64,000 nt of DNA. It comes from Actinokineospora globicatena (lineage in GTDB: Bacteria; Actinomycetota; Actinomycetes; Mycobacteriales; Pseudonocardiaceae). Each line of letters starts with the position of its first letter. Within the stretch, counting starts at the first letter, position 1. The DNA lies in NCBI RefSeq assembly GCF_024171945.1, contig NZ_JAMTCR010000002.1, forward strand, positions 868,001 to 932,000, written 5' to 3'. Positions 50,099-58,556 of the stretch are shown one piece after another. The notes below the pieces were generated by a model. The model saw only the letters and a program-made list of their open reading frames with translations. It was not told where the DNA came from and did not search any database. A program made the translations under genes and the position numbers.

Positions 50099-51006
50099 CC
50101 GGCGAGGTGCTCGTCGAGGTCGAAGGCAGGCGGTTGCGGCTGACCAACCTCGGCAAGGTCCTCTACCCGGAGGACGGCTTCACCAAGGGCGACGTGATCA
50201 ACTACTACAGCCGGGTGGCCCCGGCCCTCACGCCGCACCTGCTCGACCGGCCGGTCACCTTCCGCCGCTTCCCCGACGGGGTCGGCACACCGGGGTTCTT
50301 CGAGAAGAACGCCTCCCGGCACAGCCCGGACTGGATCCGCACCGTCACCATCGAGACCCCCGGCAGCACCACCGGCGCCGAGAGCCTCGACTTCGCGCTG
50401 CTCAGCGACCTGCCGTCGCTGGTCTGGGCGGCCAACCTGGCCGGGCTGGAACTGCACGTCCCACAGTGGACAGTCGGCCCCCGCGGCGCCAAACGCGCAC
50501 CCGACCGCCTGGTCTTCGACCTGGACCCGGGCGCCCCAGCGACAGTGGTCGAGTGCTGCGTGGTTGCCCTGGCCCTGCGCGACGCCCTGGTCGCCGACGG
50601 CCTGGAGGTGGTCGCGAAAACCAGCGGCTCCAAAGGCATGCAGCTCTACGCCGCCGTCACCACCAGCTCACCGACCCGCACCTCCGACTACGCCAAATCC
50701 CTGGCCGAACGCCTCGAACGCGACCTACCAGACCTGGTCGTCTCCCGAATGGCCAAGAACCTCCGCAACGGCAAGGTGTTCATCGACTGGAGCCAGAACA
50801 ACCCCAACAAGACCACCGTCGCGCCGTACTCCTTGCGCGCCCGACCGGAGCCCACCGCGTCCACACCGGTGACCTGGGCAGAGGTAGCAGCCTGCCGCTC
50901 CGTCGCCGACCTGACCTTCACCGCAGACGAAGTCCTGGACCGCGTCGCCGACCACGGGGACCTGTTCGCGCCGCTGCTCACCAAGGGCCCCAAGCTCCCC
51001 CAGTGA
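50095..51006 (+). CDS. LigD-type polymerase/primase domain protein
   Basis: This 303-residue AEP-superfamily polymerase starts at an ATG overlapping the upstream stop (ATGA). Such enzymes add ribo- or deoxynucleotides at breaks during end joining. Conserved segments are LTNLGKVLYPEDGFTKGDVINYY, VTFRRFPDGVGTPGFFEKNA, LPSLVWAANLAGLELHVPQW and the metal-binding VFDLDPG with D142 and D144, followed by TSGSKGMQLY and VFIDWSQNNPNKTTVAPYSLR. Stand-alone forms of this kind (PolDom/PolD proteins) occur in actinobacteria that encode the ligase part separately. Length is normal. Confidence 0.93.
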   Translation: MTGEVLVEVEGRRLRLTNLGKVLYPEDGFTKGDVINYYSRVAPALTPHLLDRPVTFRRFPDGVGTPGFFEKNASRHSPDWIRTVTIETPGSTTGAESLDFALLSDLPSLVWAANLAGLELHVPQWTVGPRGAKRAPDRLVFDLDPGAPATVVECCVVALALRDALVADGLEVVAKTSGSKGMQLYAAVTTSSPTRTSDYAKSLAERLERDLPDLVVSRMAKNLRNGKVFIDWSQNNPNKTTVAPYSLRARPEPTASTPVTWAEVAACRSVADLTFTADEVLDRVADHGDLFAPLLTKGPKLPQ

Positions 51007-51020
51007 CCTAGCCTCGTTGA

Positions 51021-51587
51021 CTAACCGAGGGCCAGGGGCGCCGAGCCGAAGGCGACGTTGAAGCGGTCGCACCAGATTACGGTGCTTTGGATGCCTGTGA
51101 GGTCGGCGTCGGCGGGGATGGGGTAGTTGAGGTTGCCGTCGGTGGCTTTGAGTTTGCCCAGGGGGATGTGGCGGGTGTCGTCGTAGGCGTGCCAGTCGGC
51201 GTTGGCGGGGGTGGAGGCCAGCCAGACGTGGACGTCGGGGCCGTCGGAGGTGGAGAAGCCCTCTAGGCGCAAGACCCTTGTGCCGTCCTGTTCGAGGACA
51301 CGGGCGGTGCCGCGCGTGGGGTGCTCTTGGCTCACGAACGCACCTTCGGCCAGGACCTTCGGGCCTGCCGGGGTGGTCGTAGTGGGTTCGGCACTGGCTG
51401 TAGGCATTTCTGCGCCCGTTGGTGCGGTAACCGCGGTCGTCGTGGTCACGGGGAACGGGAGGGCCTCGTCGACGTTGCTGCGGGTGAACAGGCGCCAGGG
51501 CTGGAACAACCACAATCCAACGGCAGCGACCACTGTGACGGCGAGAAGGCCGCCCCAGAGGAACCTTCTGCGCAACGATTGACGCAT
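51021..51587 (-). CDS. Membrane-anchored DM13-domain protein
   Basis: This 188-residue protein starts at ATG 51587 after GAGG. It has a basic N-terminus, a transmembrane anchor at about residues 10-28 ([20 protein letters not shown]), a Thr/Pro/Ala-rich stalk and a C-terminal DM13 domain (about 80-188). Core segments are [45 protein letters not shown], then [24 protein letters not shown] and a [16 protein letters not shown] end with one cysteine. DM13 is proposed to be an electron-transfer module of the cell surface. It converges on the polymerase gene and is probably monocistronic. Confidence 0.85.
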   Translation of the reverse strand: MRQSLRRRFLWGGLLAVTVVAAVGLWLFQPWRLFTRSNVDEALPFPVTTTTAVTAPTGAEMPTASAEPTTTTPAGPKVLAEGAFVSQEHPTRGTARVLEQDGTRVLRLEGFSTSDGPDVHVWLASTPANADWHAYDDTRHIPLGKLKATDGNLNYPIPADADLTGIQSTVIWCDRFNVAFGSAPLALG

Positions 51588-51702
51588 CAACCTCGCCTTT
51601 CAGTTAACGAACCGAACATCGCCCTGGCAATGTGTGGCGTTCTTCGCCATTATCCCCGGTCGCGGGCGGTGGATTCCTTACCGACTCGTTACGCTCGCAG
51701 GT

Positions 51703-52938
51703 GTGACCGCCTTCCCCGATGTCCCCGACGCCGAGCAGCCAGCGCCAGCACCGCGCGTGGACAGCGAGGTCGGCCCGCTGCGCACCGTGCTGCTGCACCG
51801 CCCCGGCAACGAGCTCAAGCGGCTGACGCCGCGCAACAACGACCAGTTGCTCTTCGACAGCATCCCGTGGGTCGACCGCGCGCAGGACGAGCACGACGCG
51901 TTCGCCGACGTGCTGACCGGGCGCGGGGTCGAGGTGCTGCGGCTGTTCGACAGCCTGGTGGTGGCGCTGGCCGACGAGCGGGCGCACAGCGCGGCCGCCG
52001 CGACGGCCGTGGACCGGCGCAGGCTGGGCACCGAGCTGGCCGACGCGCTCAGCGCCTACCTGTCCACTGTGGACGCCAAGGGGCTCGCCGACGTGCTGAC
52101 CGGCGGGATGACCTTCGAGGAGCTCCCGGCAGCCGAGGGCGCGTCGCTGGTGCGCAAGATGCACCACCCGCACGACTTCGTGGTCGACCCGCTGCCGAAC
52201 CTGCTGTTCACCCGCGACTCCTCGGTGTGGATCGGCAACCGGGTGGCGATCGCGTCGCTGGCGATGCCCGCGCGCGCGAGGGAGACCGCGCTGCTCGACC
52301 TGATCTACGCCTACCACCCCCGGTTCCGCACGGCGGGCCGCGCGTACGGCGCCCACTCCGCGCCCGTCGAGGGCGGCGACGTCCTGCTCCTGGCCCCCGG
52401 GGTCATCGCGATCGGCGTCGGCGAGCGCACCACCCCGGCGGGCGCCGAGTCCCTGGCCCGTTCCGCGTTCCGCGACGGCCTCGCGCACACCGTGCTGGCC
52501 GTGCCGATCGCCCAGGACCGGGCGACCATGCACCTGGACACCGTCTGCACCATGGTCGACCGCGACGCGGTGGTCATGTACCCGGCGGTGAGCAACACGC
52601 TGCGCGCCTACACGCTGCGCCCCAGCGAGACCGGCGTGCGGGTCGACGGACCGGCCCCGTTCCTGGAGGCGGCGGCGTCCGCGATGGGCATCGACCGGCT
52701 CCGGGTGATCGACACCGGCCTCGACCCGGTGACCGCCGAGCGCGAGCAGTGGGACGACGGCAACAACACCCTGGCCCTGGCGCCCGGCGTGGTCGTCGCC
52801 TACGAGCGCAACGTGGAGACCAACTCCCGGCTGGAGGACGCGGGGATCGAGGTGCTGCGTATCAGCGGCTCCGAACTCGGCACCGGCCGCGGCGGCCCGC
52901 GCTGCATGTCTTGCCCGGTCAGCAGGGACCCGCTCTAA
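51703..52938 (+). CDS. arcA: Arginine deiminase
   Basis: This 411-residue enzyme converts arginine to citrulline and ammonia. The GTG at 51703 gives [12 protein letters not shown]; a longer frame to 51634 lacks a ribosome site. It shows the guanidino-modifying fold with [100 protein letters not shown] and the C-terminal [14 protein letters not shown], containing the catalytic cysteine. No arcB, arcC or antiporter gene is adjacent, so it is not part of a full ADI pathway here. A strong terminator follows. Confidence 0.96.
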   Translation: MTAFPDVPDAEQPAPAPRVDSEVGPLRTVLLHRPGNELKRLTPRNNDQLLFDSIPWVDRAQDEHDAFADVLTGRGVEVLRLFDSLVVALADERAHSAAAATAVDRRRLGTELADALSAYLSTVDAKGLADVLTGGMTFEELPAAEGASLVRKMHHPHDFVVDPLPNLLFTRDSSVWIGNRVAIASLAMPARARETALLDLIYAYHPRFRTAGRAYGAHSAPVEGGDVLLLAPGVIAIGVGERTTPAGAESLARSAFRDGLAHTVLAVPIAQDRATMHLDTVCTMVDRDAVVMYPAVSNTLRAYTLRPSETGVRVDGPAPFLEAAASAMGIDRLRVIDTGLDPVTAEREQWDDGNNTLALAPGVVVAYERNVETNSRLEDAGIEVLRISGSELGTGRGGPRCMSCPVSRDPL

Positions 52939-52949
52939 CCACACAAGCC

Positions 52950-52994
52950 ACAAAGACCCCGGCGTGCCGCCACAAGGCACTCCGGGGTCTTTGT
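52950..52994 (+). terminator. Strong terminator downstream of arcA
   Basis: ACAAAGACCCCGG (52950-52962) pairs with CCGGGGTCTTTGT (52982-52994), and GTGCC (52964-52968) with GGCAC (52976-52980), with one internal mismatch. It starts 12 bp after the arcA stop. Confidence 0.88.
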
Positions 52995-53018
52995 CTTCAT
53001 AAGGAAGCCCAACCTAAG

Positions 53019-53037
53019 TTAGGTGAGCCTTTCTTTT
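53019..53037. promoter_or_regulatory. Possible distal iron box, site 1 upstream of ferritin
   Basis: TTAGGTGAGCCT within 53019-53030, extended to 53037, matches the 19-bp IdeR consensus at about 12 positions. It adjoins CCTAA at 53013, giving an extra half-site. It is about 245 bp from the ferritin start, so a role there is uncertain. Confidence 0.45.
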
Positions 53038-53166
53038 CCCAGCGCCTCTGATATTGACACGCGGCGGAGCTAAGATCATTGTTGTCGGTAGCGGGTGATC
53101 TTGACAGCTCGCCGCAGATCCGGCAGGTCAGCGCACATCACCCGATGCGGTGAAGCCGGTCCTGAC

Positions 53167-53185
53167 TTAGGAATGGCTAACCTGA
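53167..53185. promoter_or_regulatory. Iron box, site 2 upstream of ferritin
   Basis: TTAGGAATGGCTAACCTGA matches the IdeR consensus at 15 of 19 positions, counted by eye, and lies about 100 bp upstream of the ferritin start. In mycobacteria, IdeR bound at several upstream sites activates the ferritin gene bfrB. Confidence 0.75.
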
Positions 53186-53196
53186 TCAAAGGTTCC

Positions 53197-53215
53197 ACAG
53201 GCTTGCCTAACGTGA
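53197..53215. promoter_or_regulatory. Iron box, site 3 upstream of ferritin
   Basis: ACAGGCTTGCCTAACGTGA matches the IdeR consensus at about 12 of 19 positions and is centred 30 bp from site 2, about three DNA turns, so dimers would lie on the same face. Confidence 0.5.
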
Positions 53216-53283
53216 TCCAAATAGCCGTCGAAATGGGTGACCAATAGCGCGCGAAGGGCCGCGATCGCGTACCGTTCGACGCC

Positions 53284-53814
53284 ATGACCTCCAAGTTCCA
53301 CAAGCTGCTGCAGGTGCAGATCCGCAACGAGTTCACCGCCTCCCAGCAGTACGTCGCGCTTGCGGTGTGGTTCGACGGCCAGGACCTCCCCCGCCTGGCC
53401 AAGCACTTCTACCAGCAGTCGCTGGAAGAGCGGAACCACGCGATGATGATCACCCAGTACCTGATGGACAACGACATCCCGGTGACCGTCCCCGGTGTCG
53501 ACGAGGTGCGCAACGAGTTCGCCGACGCGGCCGAGCTGGTCACCCTGGCCCTGCAGCAGGAGCGGGCGGTGACCGACGAGATCGTGAACCTCGCCAAGGT
53601 CGCCCGCGACGAAGAGGACTACCGGGGCGAGCAGTTCATGCAGTGGTTCCTCAAGGAGCAGGTCGAGGAAGTCGCGTCGATGCGCACGCTGCTCACCATC
53701 GTCAAGCGCTCCAACGGCAACCTGTTCGACGTGGAGAGCCACCTCGCCAGGGAGCACGTGGGCGACGCCGGGTCGGACCCGACGGCACCGCGCGCGGCGG
53801 GCGGCGCGCTCTGA
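53284..53814 (+). CDS. Ferritin (BfrB-like)
   Basis: This 176-residue iron-storage protein forms 24-subunit shells that oxidise Fe2+ at a diiron centre and store mineralised iron. It starts at ATG 53284 (MTSKFHKLLQVQIRNEFTASQQYVALAVWF). Ligands are in the helix starting FTASQQYVAL, in LEERNHAMMITQYL (E-x-x-H) and further on in VDEVRNEF and EEDYRGEQFMQWFLKEQVEEVASM. The C-terminal extension resembles mycobacterial BfrB rather than a haem-containing bacterioferritin. The iron boxes upstream imply IdeR activation under iron-replete conditions. A terminator follows. Confidence 0.95.
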   Translation: MTSKFHKLLQVQIRNEFTASQQYVALAVWFDGQDLPRLAKHFYQQSLEERNHAMMITQYLMDNDIPVTVPGVDEVRNEFADAAELVTLALQQERAVTDEIVNLAKVARDEEDYRGEQFMQWFLKEQVEEVASMRTLLTIVKRSNGNLFDVESHLAREHVGDAGSDPTAPRAAGGAL

Positions 53815-53823
53815 GGACACGCG

Positions 53824-53860
53824 GAAAGCGGGAGCAGCCCCCAGGCCCGCTCCCGCTTTC
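53824..53860. terminator. Bidirectional hairpin terminator between ferritin and the sigma operon
   Basis: GAAAGCGGGAGC (53824-53835) pairs perfectly with GCTCCCGCTTTC (53849-53860) across a 13-nt loop. It fills the 49-bp gap between the convergent units. Confidence 0.8.
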
Positions 53861-53863
53861 GCG

Positions 53864-54658
53864 CTATCCGAAACACATCTGCTTGTCCGTGTAGAGCGAG
53901 AACTCGACCACCGACTTGCCCTGCCCGAACCCGAACGAGTAGACCTTGCCGCCGTCGAGCTTGACGATGCGGTAACCGTGCAGGTTCGTCGTGGCCGCCG
54001 GGTACGCGGTGAGCAGCTCGGCCTCGGTCGACCCGATGCCGATCCCCTCCGGTGTGCGCGCCCCCTTCGGCGGGAAGATCGCCACCACCCCGTCGACCGG
54101 GGAGATGCCGACCCCGAGCGAGTCGCGGTCCGGGTACGCCTTGAAGGTGTAGGCTCGGCACTCCGCTGACCCCAGGTCGACCGCGACCAGTTCCCCGGTC
54201 GCCTCGGCCTCGGCGACCGACATCCCGATCCGGACCTTGCCGAAGCCCGCGGGCCGCAGCTCCGGCACCGTCGGCGCCCTGCTGACCGACGTCGTCAGCT
54301 TGCCCGCGGAGGTCGGCTTGGTCGCCGTCCCCGCCGCGTCGGAAGCCGAACCCGCCCCGGGCACCACGGCGCTCGTGGGCACCTGAGCGGTGGTCGTGCT
54401 GACCGTCGTCGACAGCGTCGGCATGCCCTCCTGCCCCGGCGGGGAGGACGAGGTCCTGGCCAGGCCGCTGAACGCCACCCCACCGGCGACCAGGACCGCC
54501 AGGGTCAACGCGCCACCCGCCGCCGTCACCGCGATCCGCCGCTTGCGCCGCCGACCGGCACCGGTGACCACGGCATCGGTCGCACCGGGGCGGACCGGGA
54601 CGTCCAACCGTTCGTCGGCGAACAACCTGCGCAGCTCGTCGTCGATGTCCATGCCCAT
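53864..54658 (-). CDS. Membrane protein downstream of SigE-family sigma factor, candidate anti-sigma partner
   Basis: This 264-residue single-pass protein starts at ATG 54658, overlapping the sigma stop (TGATG), with GGAGGG upstream. A cytoplasmic N-terminus (MDIDDELRRLFADERLDVPVRP) has the size and position of an anti-sigma domain but lacks a zinc motif. One helix follows at about 42-65, then a Ser/Thr/Pro linker and an extracytoplasmic domain (about 135-264). That domain has GFGKVRIGMSVAEAEATG, GISPVDGVVAIFPPKGARTPEGIGIGSTEAELLTAYP and three cysteines. It is clearly related to the lipoprotein encoded first in this operon. Confidence 0.72.
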   Translation of the reverse strand: MGMDIDDELRRLFADERLDVPVRPGATDAVVTGAGRRRKRRIAVTAAGGALTLAVLVAGGVAFSGLARTSSSPPGQEGMPTLSTTVSTTTAQVPTSAVVPGAGSASDAAGTATKPTSAGKLTTSVSRAPTVPELRPAGFGKVRIGMSVAEAEATGELVAVDLGSAECRAYTFKAYPDRDSLGVGISPVDGVVAIFPPKGARTPEGIGIGSTEAELLTAYPAATTNLHGYRIVKLDGGKVYSFGFGQGKSVVEFSLYTDKQMCFG

Positions 54659-55140
54659 CACCTGCCCTCCGCGGTAGCACCCAGCCGCGTTCGTAGTGTC
54701 GCCATCGCCTTGCTGGCCTGGCTCTTCACCGTCCCGGCGCTGACGCCGAGGGTGTGCGCGATCTCCGCCTCGGAGAGGCCCTCGTAGTACCTCAGCACGA
54801 CCACCGCCCGCTGCTTGGCGGGCAGCGACCGCAGCGCCTGCCACAGCGGCTCGTCCTCGAAGGCGTACCGCACCTGGTTGGCCGGGGTCTCCGGGATCTC
54901 GGAGACCAGGTTCTCCCTGCGGGTGCGCCGCCACCGGCTGACGTGCGCGTTGGCCATCGACCGGCGGGTGTAGGCCAGCGGGTCGCCAGCCTTGCGCAGC
55001 ACCGACGACCACCGCGAGCCGATCTTCTCCAACACACCCTGCACCAGGTCGGCCGCGTCGTGCGGGTTGCCGGTGAGCGCGTGGCCGTAGCGCAGCAGCC
55101 CGGGCATGGCGCTGCTGACGAACTCCGCGAACTCGTCCAT
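54658..55140 (-). CDS. SigE-family RNA polymerase sigma-70 factor
   Basis: I choose the ATG at 55140, giving 160 residues beginning MDEFAEFVSSAMPGLLRYGHALTG, typical for the family. An in-frame ATG at 55188, 5 bp after the lipoprotein stop, would add 16 residues. Region 2 has HDAADLVQGVLEKIGSRWSSV and TRRSMANAHVSRWRRTRRE; region 4 has LPAKQRAVVVLRYYEGLSEAEIAHTLGVSAGTVKSQASKAMATLR. It lies between a lipoprotein gene and a membrane-protein gene that overlaps its stop, a probable signal-responsive operon. Its regulon is unknown. Confidence 0.9.
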   Translation of the reverse strand: MDEFAEFVSSAMPGLLRYGHALTGNPHDAADLVQGVLEKIGSRWSSVLRKAGDPLAYTRRSMANAHVSRWRRTRRENLVSEIPETPANQVRYAFEDEPLWQALRSLPAKQRAVVVLRYYEGLSEAEIAHTLGVSAGTVKSQASKAMATLRTRLGATAEGR

Positions 55141-55193
55141 CCCCGCTCTCTCCCCCTCGACCGCGTGCGCGACGTCCAACGTGATCATGGCAC

Positions 55194-55874
55194 TCACGAC
55201 ACGCAGAACTCGTACTGGTTGCTGAGCGAGATCCCGACGACCTTGCCCTTGGTGATGTTGAAGACGTAGTGGTTGTTGGGGTAGCCGGGGACATCGACGC
55301 CGGACCCACCTGGGCCGTCTTCCAGCTTCGGGTAAGCGCGCTTGACCTCGTCCTTGGTGGAGCCCACGCCGATGCCTTCCGGTGTCCGGGCGTCGTCGCG
55401 GGGGAAGATCAGCGCGACGCCGTGCTCGGGAGAGATCCCCACCATGAAGTGGCCTTCGGCTTGGCCAGGAGCCGCGTGCATGACGCAGTCCTCGAAAGGA
55501 TCCCCGGGCGGCGAAGCCAAGATCATGCCGGTGGCGATGGCCTGCTCGGTCGACATACCGAGCTTGAGGGAGCCGTAGCCATCCGGGCCGATGACCTGCT
55601 TGCCGTTCGGTGTGGGCTTCTTCTGCGCGGCGGCTTTGGGTGCGGCCTTGGCGTCCTGCGGGGCGTCGACGGCGGGGGCGTTGGTGGCCGACGCGGTCGT
55701 GGTGGGCGCGGCGGCCTCGGTGGCGGGCGCCGCTGCCGGGGCGAGCGTGCTGGTGGTCGTCGACGGGCTGGGCGCGGCCGCCGGGGCGGGGTCGCCACCG
55801 CAGGCGGCGAGCAGGAACCCGGAGGCGACTGCGGAGATGAGCAAACCGTTGCGCAGCAAGGACTTCTTCGACAT
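55194..55874 (-). CDS. Lipoprotein sharing a domain with the downstream sigma partner
   Basis: This 226-residue exported protein starts at ATG 55874 after GAGGGGGA. The signal peptide ends FLLAACGGD, with the lipid-modified cysteine near residue 25. An Ala/Pro/Thr-rich linker follows, then a C-terminal domain (about 100-226) with GYGSLKLGMSTEQAIATG, MVGISPEHGVALIFPRDDARTPEGIGVGSTKDEVKRAYP and four cysteines. The same domain occurs in the membrane protein at the other end of the operon. Both may bind the same ligand or each other. It is upstream of the sigma gene by about 50 bp. Confidence 0.78.
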   Translation of the reverse strand: MSKKSLLRNGLLISAVASGFLLAACGGDPAPAAAPSPSTTTSTLAPAAAPATEAAAPTTTASATNAPAVDAPQDAKAAPKAAAQKKPTPNGKQVIGPDGYGSLKLGMSTEQAIATGMILASPPGDPFEDCVMHAAPGQAEGHFMVGISPEHGVALIFPRDDARTPEGIGVGSTKDEVKRAYPKLEDGPGGSGVDVPGYPNNHYVFNITKGKVVGISLSNQYEFCVS

Positions 55875-55973
55875 CGTGGTCCCCCTCGATCGTCGTGGTG
55901 GCCGTTCCAACCACTGACATCGAGAGCACGCCCGACCCGGCGAACCGGTTGCCGTGCGTTACACCACCGTTAT

Positions 55974-56309
55974 CTACCGCTGCGCGAGCGCCGCCGGGAG
56001 CTCGAACGTGCCGTCCGGTCCAGGCTGGAAGTCGTGCGCCTCGACCACCGCCGCGGCCGGGATCGGGCCGTAGACGTGCGGGAACCAGGGACCACCCGGA
56101 ATGGGCGGGTCACCCGGTTCCCAGCGCAGCGGGACACCCAAGCGGGCCGGGTCGACTTCCAGCAGCAGCAAGTCGGTCCGGCCCGCGAACAGGCGGTTGG
56201 CCGGGAGGTGCACGGTCCCGGGGTCGGAACAGTGCACGAACTCGTCGCCGTCGAGCGGGGTGATCTCGACGGCGGGCCAGAGCGCCCGGAAGGTGATGTG
56301 CAGGATCAC
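55974..56309 (-). CDS. DUF952 family protein
   Basis: This 111-residue small protein starts at GTG 56309, overlapping the upstream stop (GTGA). The DUF952 fold is recognisable from the N-terminus (ILHITFRALW), GDEFVHCSDPGTVHLPANRLFAGRTDLLLLEVDPARL and GPWFPHVYGPIPAAAVV. The conserved EFVHCSD and PHVYGPI segments line a cleft in structures of the family. The activity is unknown, although some members are fused to glutathione-S-transferase or acyltransferase domains. It is in an operon with the DUF5926 gene upstream. Confidence 0.88.
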   Translation of the reverse strand: MILHITFRALWPAVEITPLDGDEFVHCSDPGTVHLPANRLFAGRTDLLLLEVDPARLGVPLRWEPGDPPIPGGPWFPHVYGPIPAAAVVEAHDFQPGPDGTFELPAALAQR

Positions 56310-57256
56310 CGGATGGTGATCTGCCTGCCGAGCAGGCCGTCGCGGGCCCGGCGCTCGTCCGAGGTCAGCGGCTCGTCGGCGAGGGAGGCGAGTGCGGCGT
56401 CGAGGCGGGTGCCGAGCTGGTCGACGGCCTCGGTCCACTCGCGGGCGTGCGACTCGCGGTCCAGATCCCACACCGGGACGAGCAGGCCGTGCGCGCGGAA
56501 CGAACCCGCGTACCGGGAGCCCTCGCCGAGGCCGAGCTCACCACGAGCGTGCAATCGGGCCAGGGCCGCGAGGAGGTCTTCCTCCGGCTCCGGGCGGACC
56601 CAGCGCAGGTGCGCGCGCTCGCCCGCGTCGACCCAGTAGGCGGCCGGACCGATGCGCTCGGTGGGCAGGATGGCGCTGTTGGCCCGCTCCAGCGACAGCG
56701 CGACCTCGCCGGTCGGCTCGCTGCCCTCGGGCATCCACCAGGTGAAGTCGGTGTGCACCACGGCTTCCAGCGGCGCGTCGACCGCCACCAGGTCCTGCAG
56801 CCGCTCGGGCTTGTCGCCCGCGTCGGTGTCGGGGCCGACCACGGTCAGCACGTCACCCGGCTCGGCGGTCAGCGCCCAGCGCACGGCGCGGGCCAGGTCG
56901 CGGCTGATGTCGCTGGACCGGGTCTGCACCTGCAGCCCGACGTAGGCGACCCCGTCGGCGCGGATCAGCCCGGCGGCGGCCATCGGCAGCACAGTGGCCA
57001 GCGTGACCTCGCGCTCCTGGCCGACCAGCGACAGCGTCGCGGTGCCGGAGGGCACGAACTCGCGCAGCGCGATCAGCTCGCACTCGGCGGCCAACCCCTC
57101 GAACGGCCGCGCGACGGCGACCTCGACAACGCCGCCCGCCGAGCCGTGGCAGGCCTTGTAGCGCTTGCCCGATCCGCACGGGCACGGCTGGCGGGGACCG
57201 ATGCCGGACGCGTCCGGAGCCTTGGCCTTGTTCTTCACGGCGGATCGCCTGGACAT
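56306..57256 (-). CDS. DUF5926 family protein with SEC-C motif
   Basis: This 316-residue soluble protein begins with a basic N-terminus and a SEC-C zinc-binding motif (C25-P-C27 ... C36-H37 in PCPCGSGKRYKACHG). The SEC-C motif in SecA binds zinc and SecB or nucleic-acid partners. The rest matches the actinobacterial DUF5926 family: VARPFEGLAAECELIALREFVPSGTATLSL, RADGVAYVGLQVQTRSSDISRDLARAVRWAL and ERIGPAAYWVDAGERAHLRWVRPEPEEDL. Function is unknown. It is first in a two-gene operon and divergent from the P450 gene by 93 bp. Confidence 0.87.
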   Translation of the reverse strand: MSRRSAVKNKAKAPDASGIGPRQPCPCGSGKRYKACHGSAGGVVEVAVARPFEGLAAECELIALREFVPSGTATLSLVGQEREVTLATVLPMAAAGLIRADGVAYVGLQVQTRSSDISRDLARAVRWALTAEPGDVLTVVGPDTDAGDKPERLQDLVAVDAPLEAVVHTDFTWWMPEGSEPTGEVALSLERANSAILPTERIGPAAYWVDAGERAHLRWVRPEPEEDLLAALARLHARGELGLGEGSRYAGSFRAHGLLVPVWDLDRESHAREWTEAVDQLGTRLDAALASLADEPLTSDERRARDGLLGRQITIR

Positions 57257-57349
57257 CGGGCTGCTCCTCGTCGACCTGGTGTGCGGTGTGCGCCGACGCT
57301 ACCCAATGACGGAGAAGCATTCCCGCTGCGGGTGGCGCAAGATAGGCCA

Positions 57350-58510
57350 GTGCCTCTCGACCCGACGTTCGTTGCCGATCCATACCCAACGTTCGCGGCC
57401 ATGCGCAACGAGAGAGAAGTGCACTGGCACGAGGAGTTGGGGCTACCGGTCGCGGTGTCGCATGCGGCCTGTTCAGCGGTCCTACGCGATCGCGGACTGG
57501 GTCGGCTGTGGAAGGACAAGGAACCGGTCGCCGCGTTCGGCGCGTTCAACATGCTGCACCGGAACTCGCTGCTGGAGAACGAACCACCAACGCACACCCG
57601 CCTCCGCCGCCTCATCTCGGCGGCCTTCGGGCGCGGGCACACGGAACGACTGCGGCCGATGGTCTCGCGACTCGCCGACCGGCTTGTCGAGAACCTGGCT
57701 GACCGAATCGCGGCCGACGGGTCGGCTGACCTGCTGGAACACGTGGCGGGCCCACTGCCGGTGGAGGTGATCGGGGAGCTGCTGGGGGTGCCCGCCGCAG
57801 ACCGCGGGTTGCTGCAGCCCTGGTCGAACACGATCGTGAAAATGTACGAGTACGGGGTGGCGCCCGCGCAGGCAGCGTTGGCGGAGCAGGCGTCCGGGGA
57901 GTTCGCGGCGTACCTGCGGACGTTGACGGGGCAGCCGGGACTGATCAGCGACCTGGTGGCCGTGCGGGACGGGAGCGACCGGCTCTCCGACGACGAACTG
58001 GTTGCCACCGGGGTGCTGCTGCTGATGGCGGGGCACGAGGCGACTGTGAACGTTATTGGCAACGGGGTGCTTGCGCTCTTGCGCTACCGGTCGCAGTGGG
58101 AGCTTCTAGTGTCCACATCAGACCTCTTGCCTGGGGCGGTTGAGGAGCTGCTGCGGTTCGACCCGCCGTTGCAGCTGTTCGAGCGGACGGCTACTGCGCC
58201 GGTTGTCGTTGGGGAGTATGAGGTGGCTGCGGGGACGAAGGTGGCGGCGTTGCTGGGGGCGGCTGCGCGGGACCCGGCGGTTTTCGATGAGCCGGACCGG
58301 TTGGACATCACGCGGTCGCCGAACCCGCACCTGTCGTTCGGGGCGGGGATCCACTACTGCGTGGGGGCACCGCTGGCCCGGGTGGAGATCGCGGCGGCAT
58401 TACGGGCCCTGTGCGATCGGCTGCCCGGGTTGCGCCTGGCATCGGAACCGTTGCGACGCCCGGAGTTCGTGATCCGCGGCCTGCAATCGCTACCGGTGAC
58501 CGTGGAGTAG
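57350..58510 (+). CDS. Cytochrome P450
   Basis: This 386-residue bacterial class I P450 starts at GTG 57350 (VPLDPTFVADPYPTFAAM). Key motifs are LLENEPPTHTRLRRLISAAF (C-helix region), the I-helix LLMAGHEATVNVIGNG with the oxygen-activating GHEAT, the K-helix E-E-L-L-R (E-x-x-R type) in VEELLRFDPP, and the haem-binding loop FGAGIHYCVGAPLARVE with the proximal cysteine. It resembles CYP107/CYP105-like enzymes of natural-product tailoring. No ferredoxin gene is adjacent, and the substrate is unknown. It is monocistronic, followed by copy 2 of the dispersed repeat. Confidence 0.95.
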   Translation: MPLDPTFVADPYPTFAAMRNEREVHWHEELGLPVAVSHAACSAVLRDRGLGRLWKDKEPVAAFGAFNMLHRNSLLENEPPTHTRLRRLISAAFGRGHTERLRPMVSRLADRLVENLADRIAADGSADLLEHVAGPLPVEVIGELLGVPAADRGLLQPWSNTIVKMYEYGVAPAQAALAEQASGEFAAYLRTLTGQPGLISDLVAVRDGSDRLSDDELVATGVLLLMAGHEATVNVIGNGVLALLRYRSQWELLVSTSDLLPGAVEELLRFDPPLQLFERTATAPVVVGEYEVAAGTKVAALLGAAARDPAVFDEPDRLDITRSPNPHLSFGAGIHYCVGAPLARVEIAAALRALCDRLPGLRLASEPLRRPEFVIRGLQSLPVTVE

Positions 58511-58556
58511 GCGACTGCCCTGGCTCAAATCCCGGCACGACAAGACCCTCGACCGG

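Noticed and set aside
53076..53402. Minus-strand open frame over the ferritin promoter
   Set aside because: Its composition is an antisense shadow and it would cover the iron boxes and the ferritin start; no homology-like segments.
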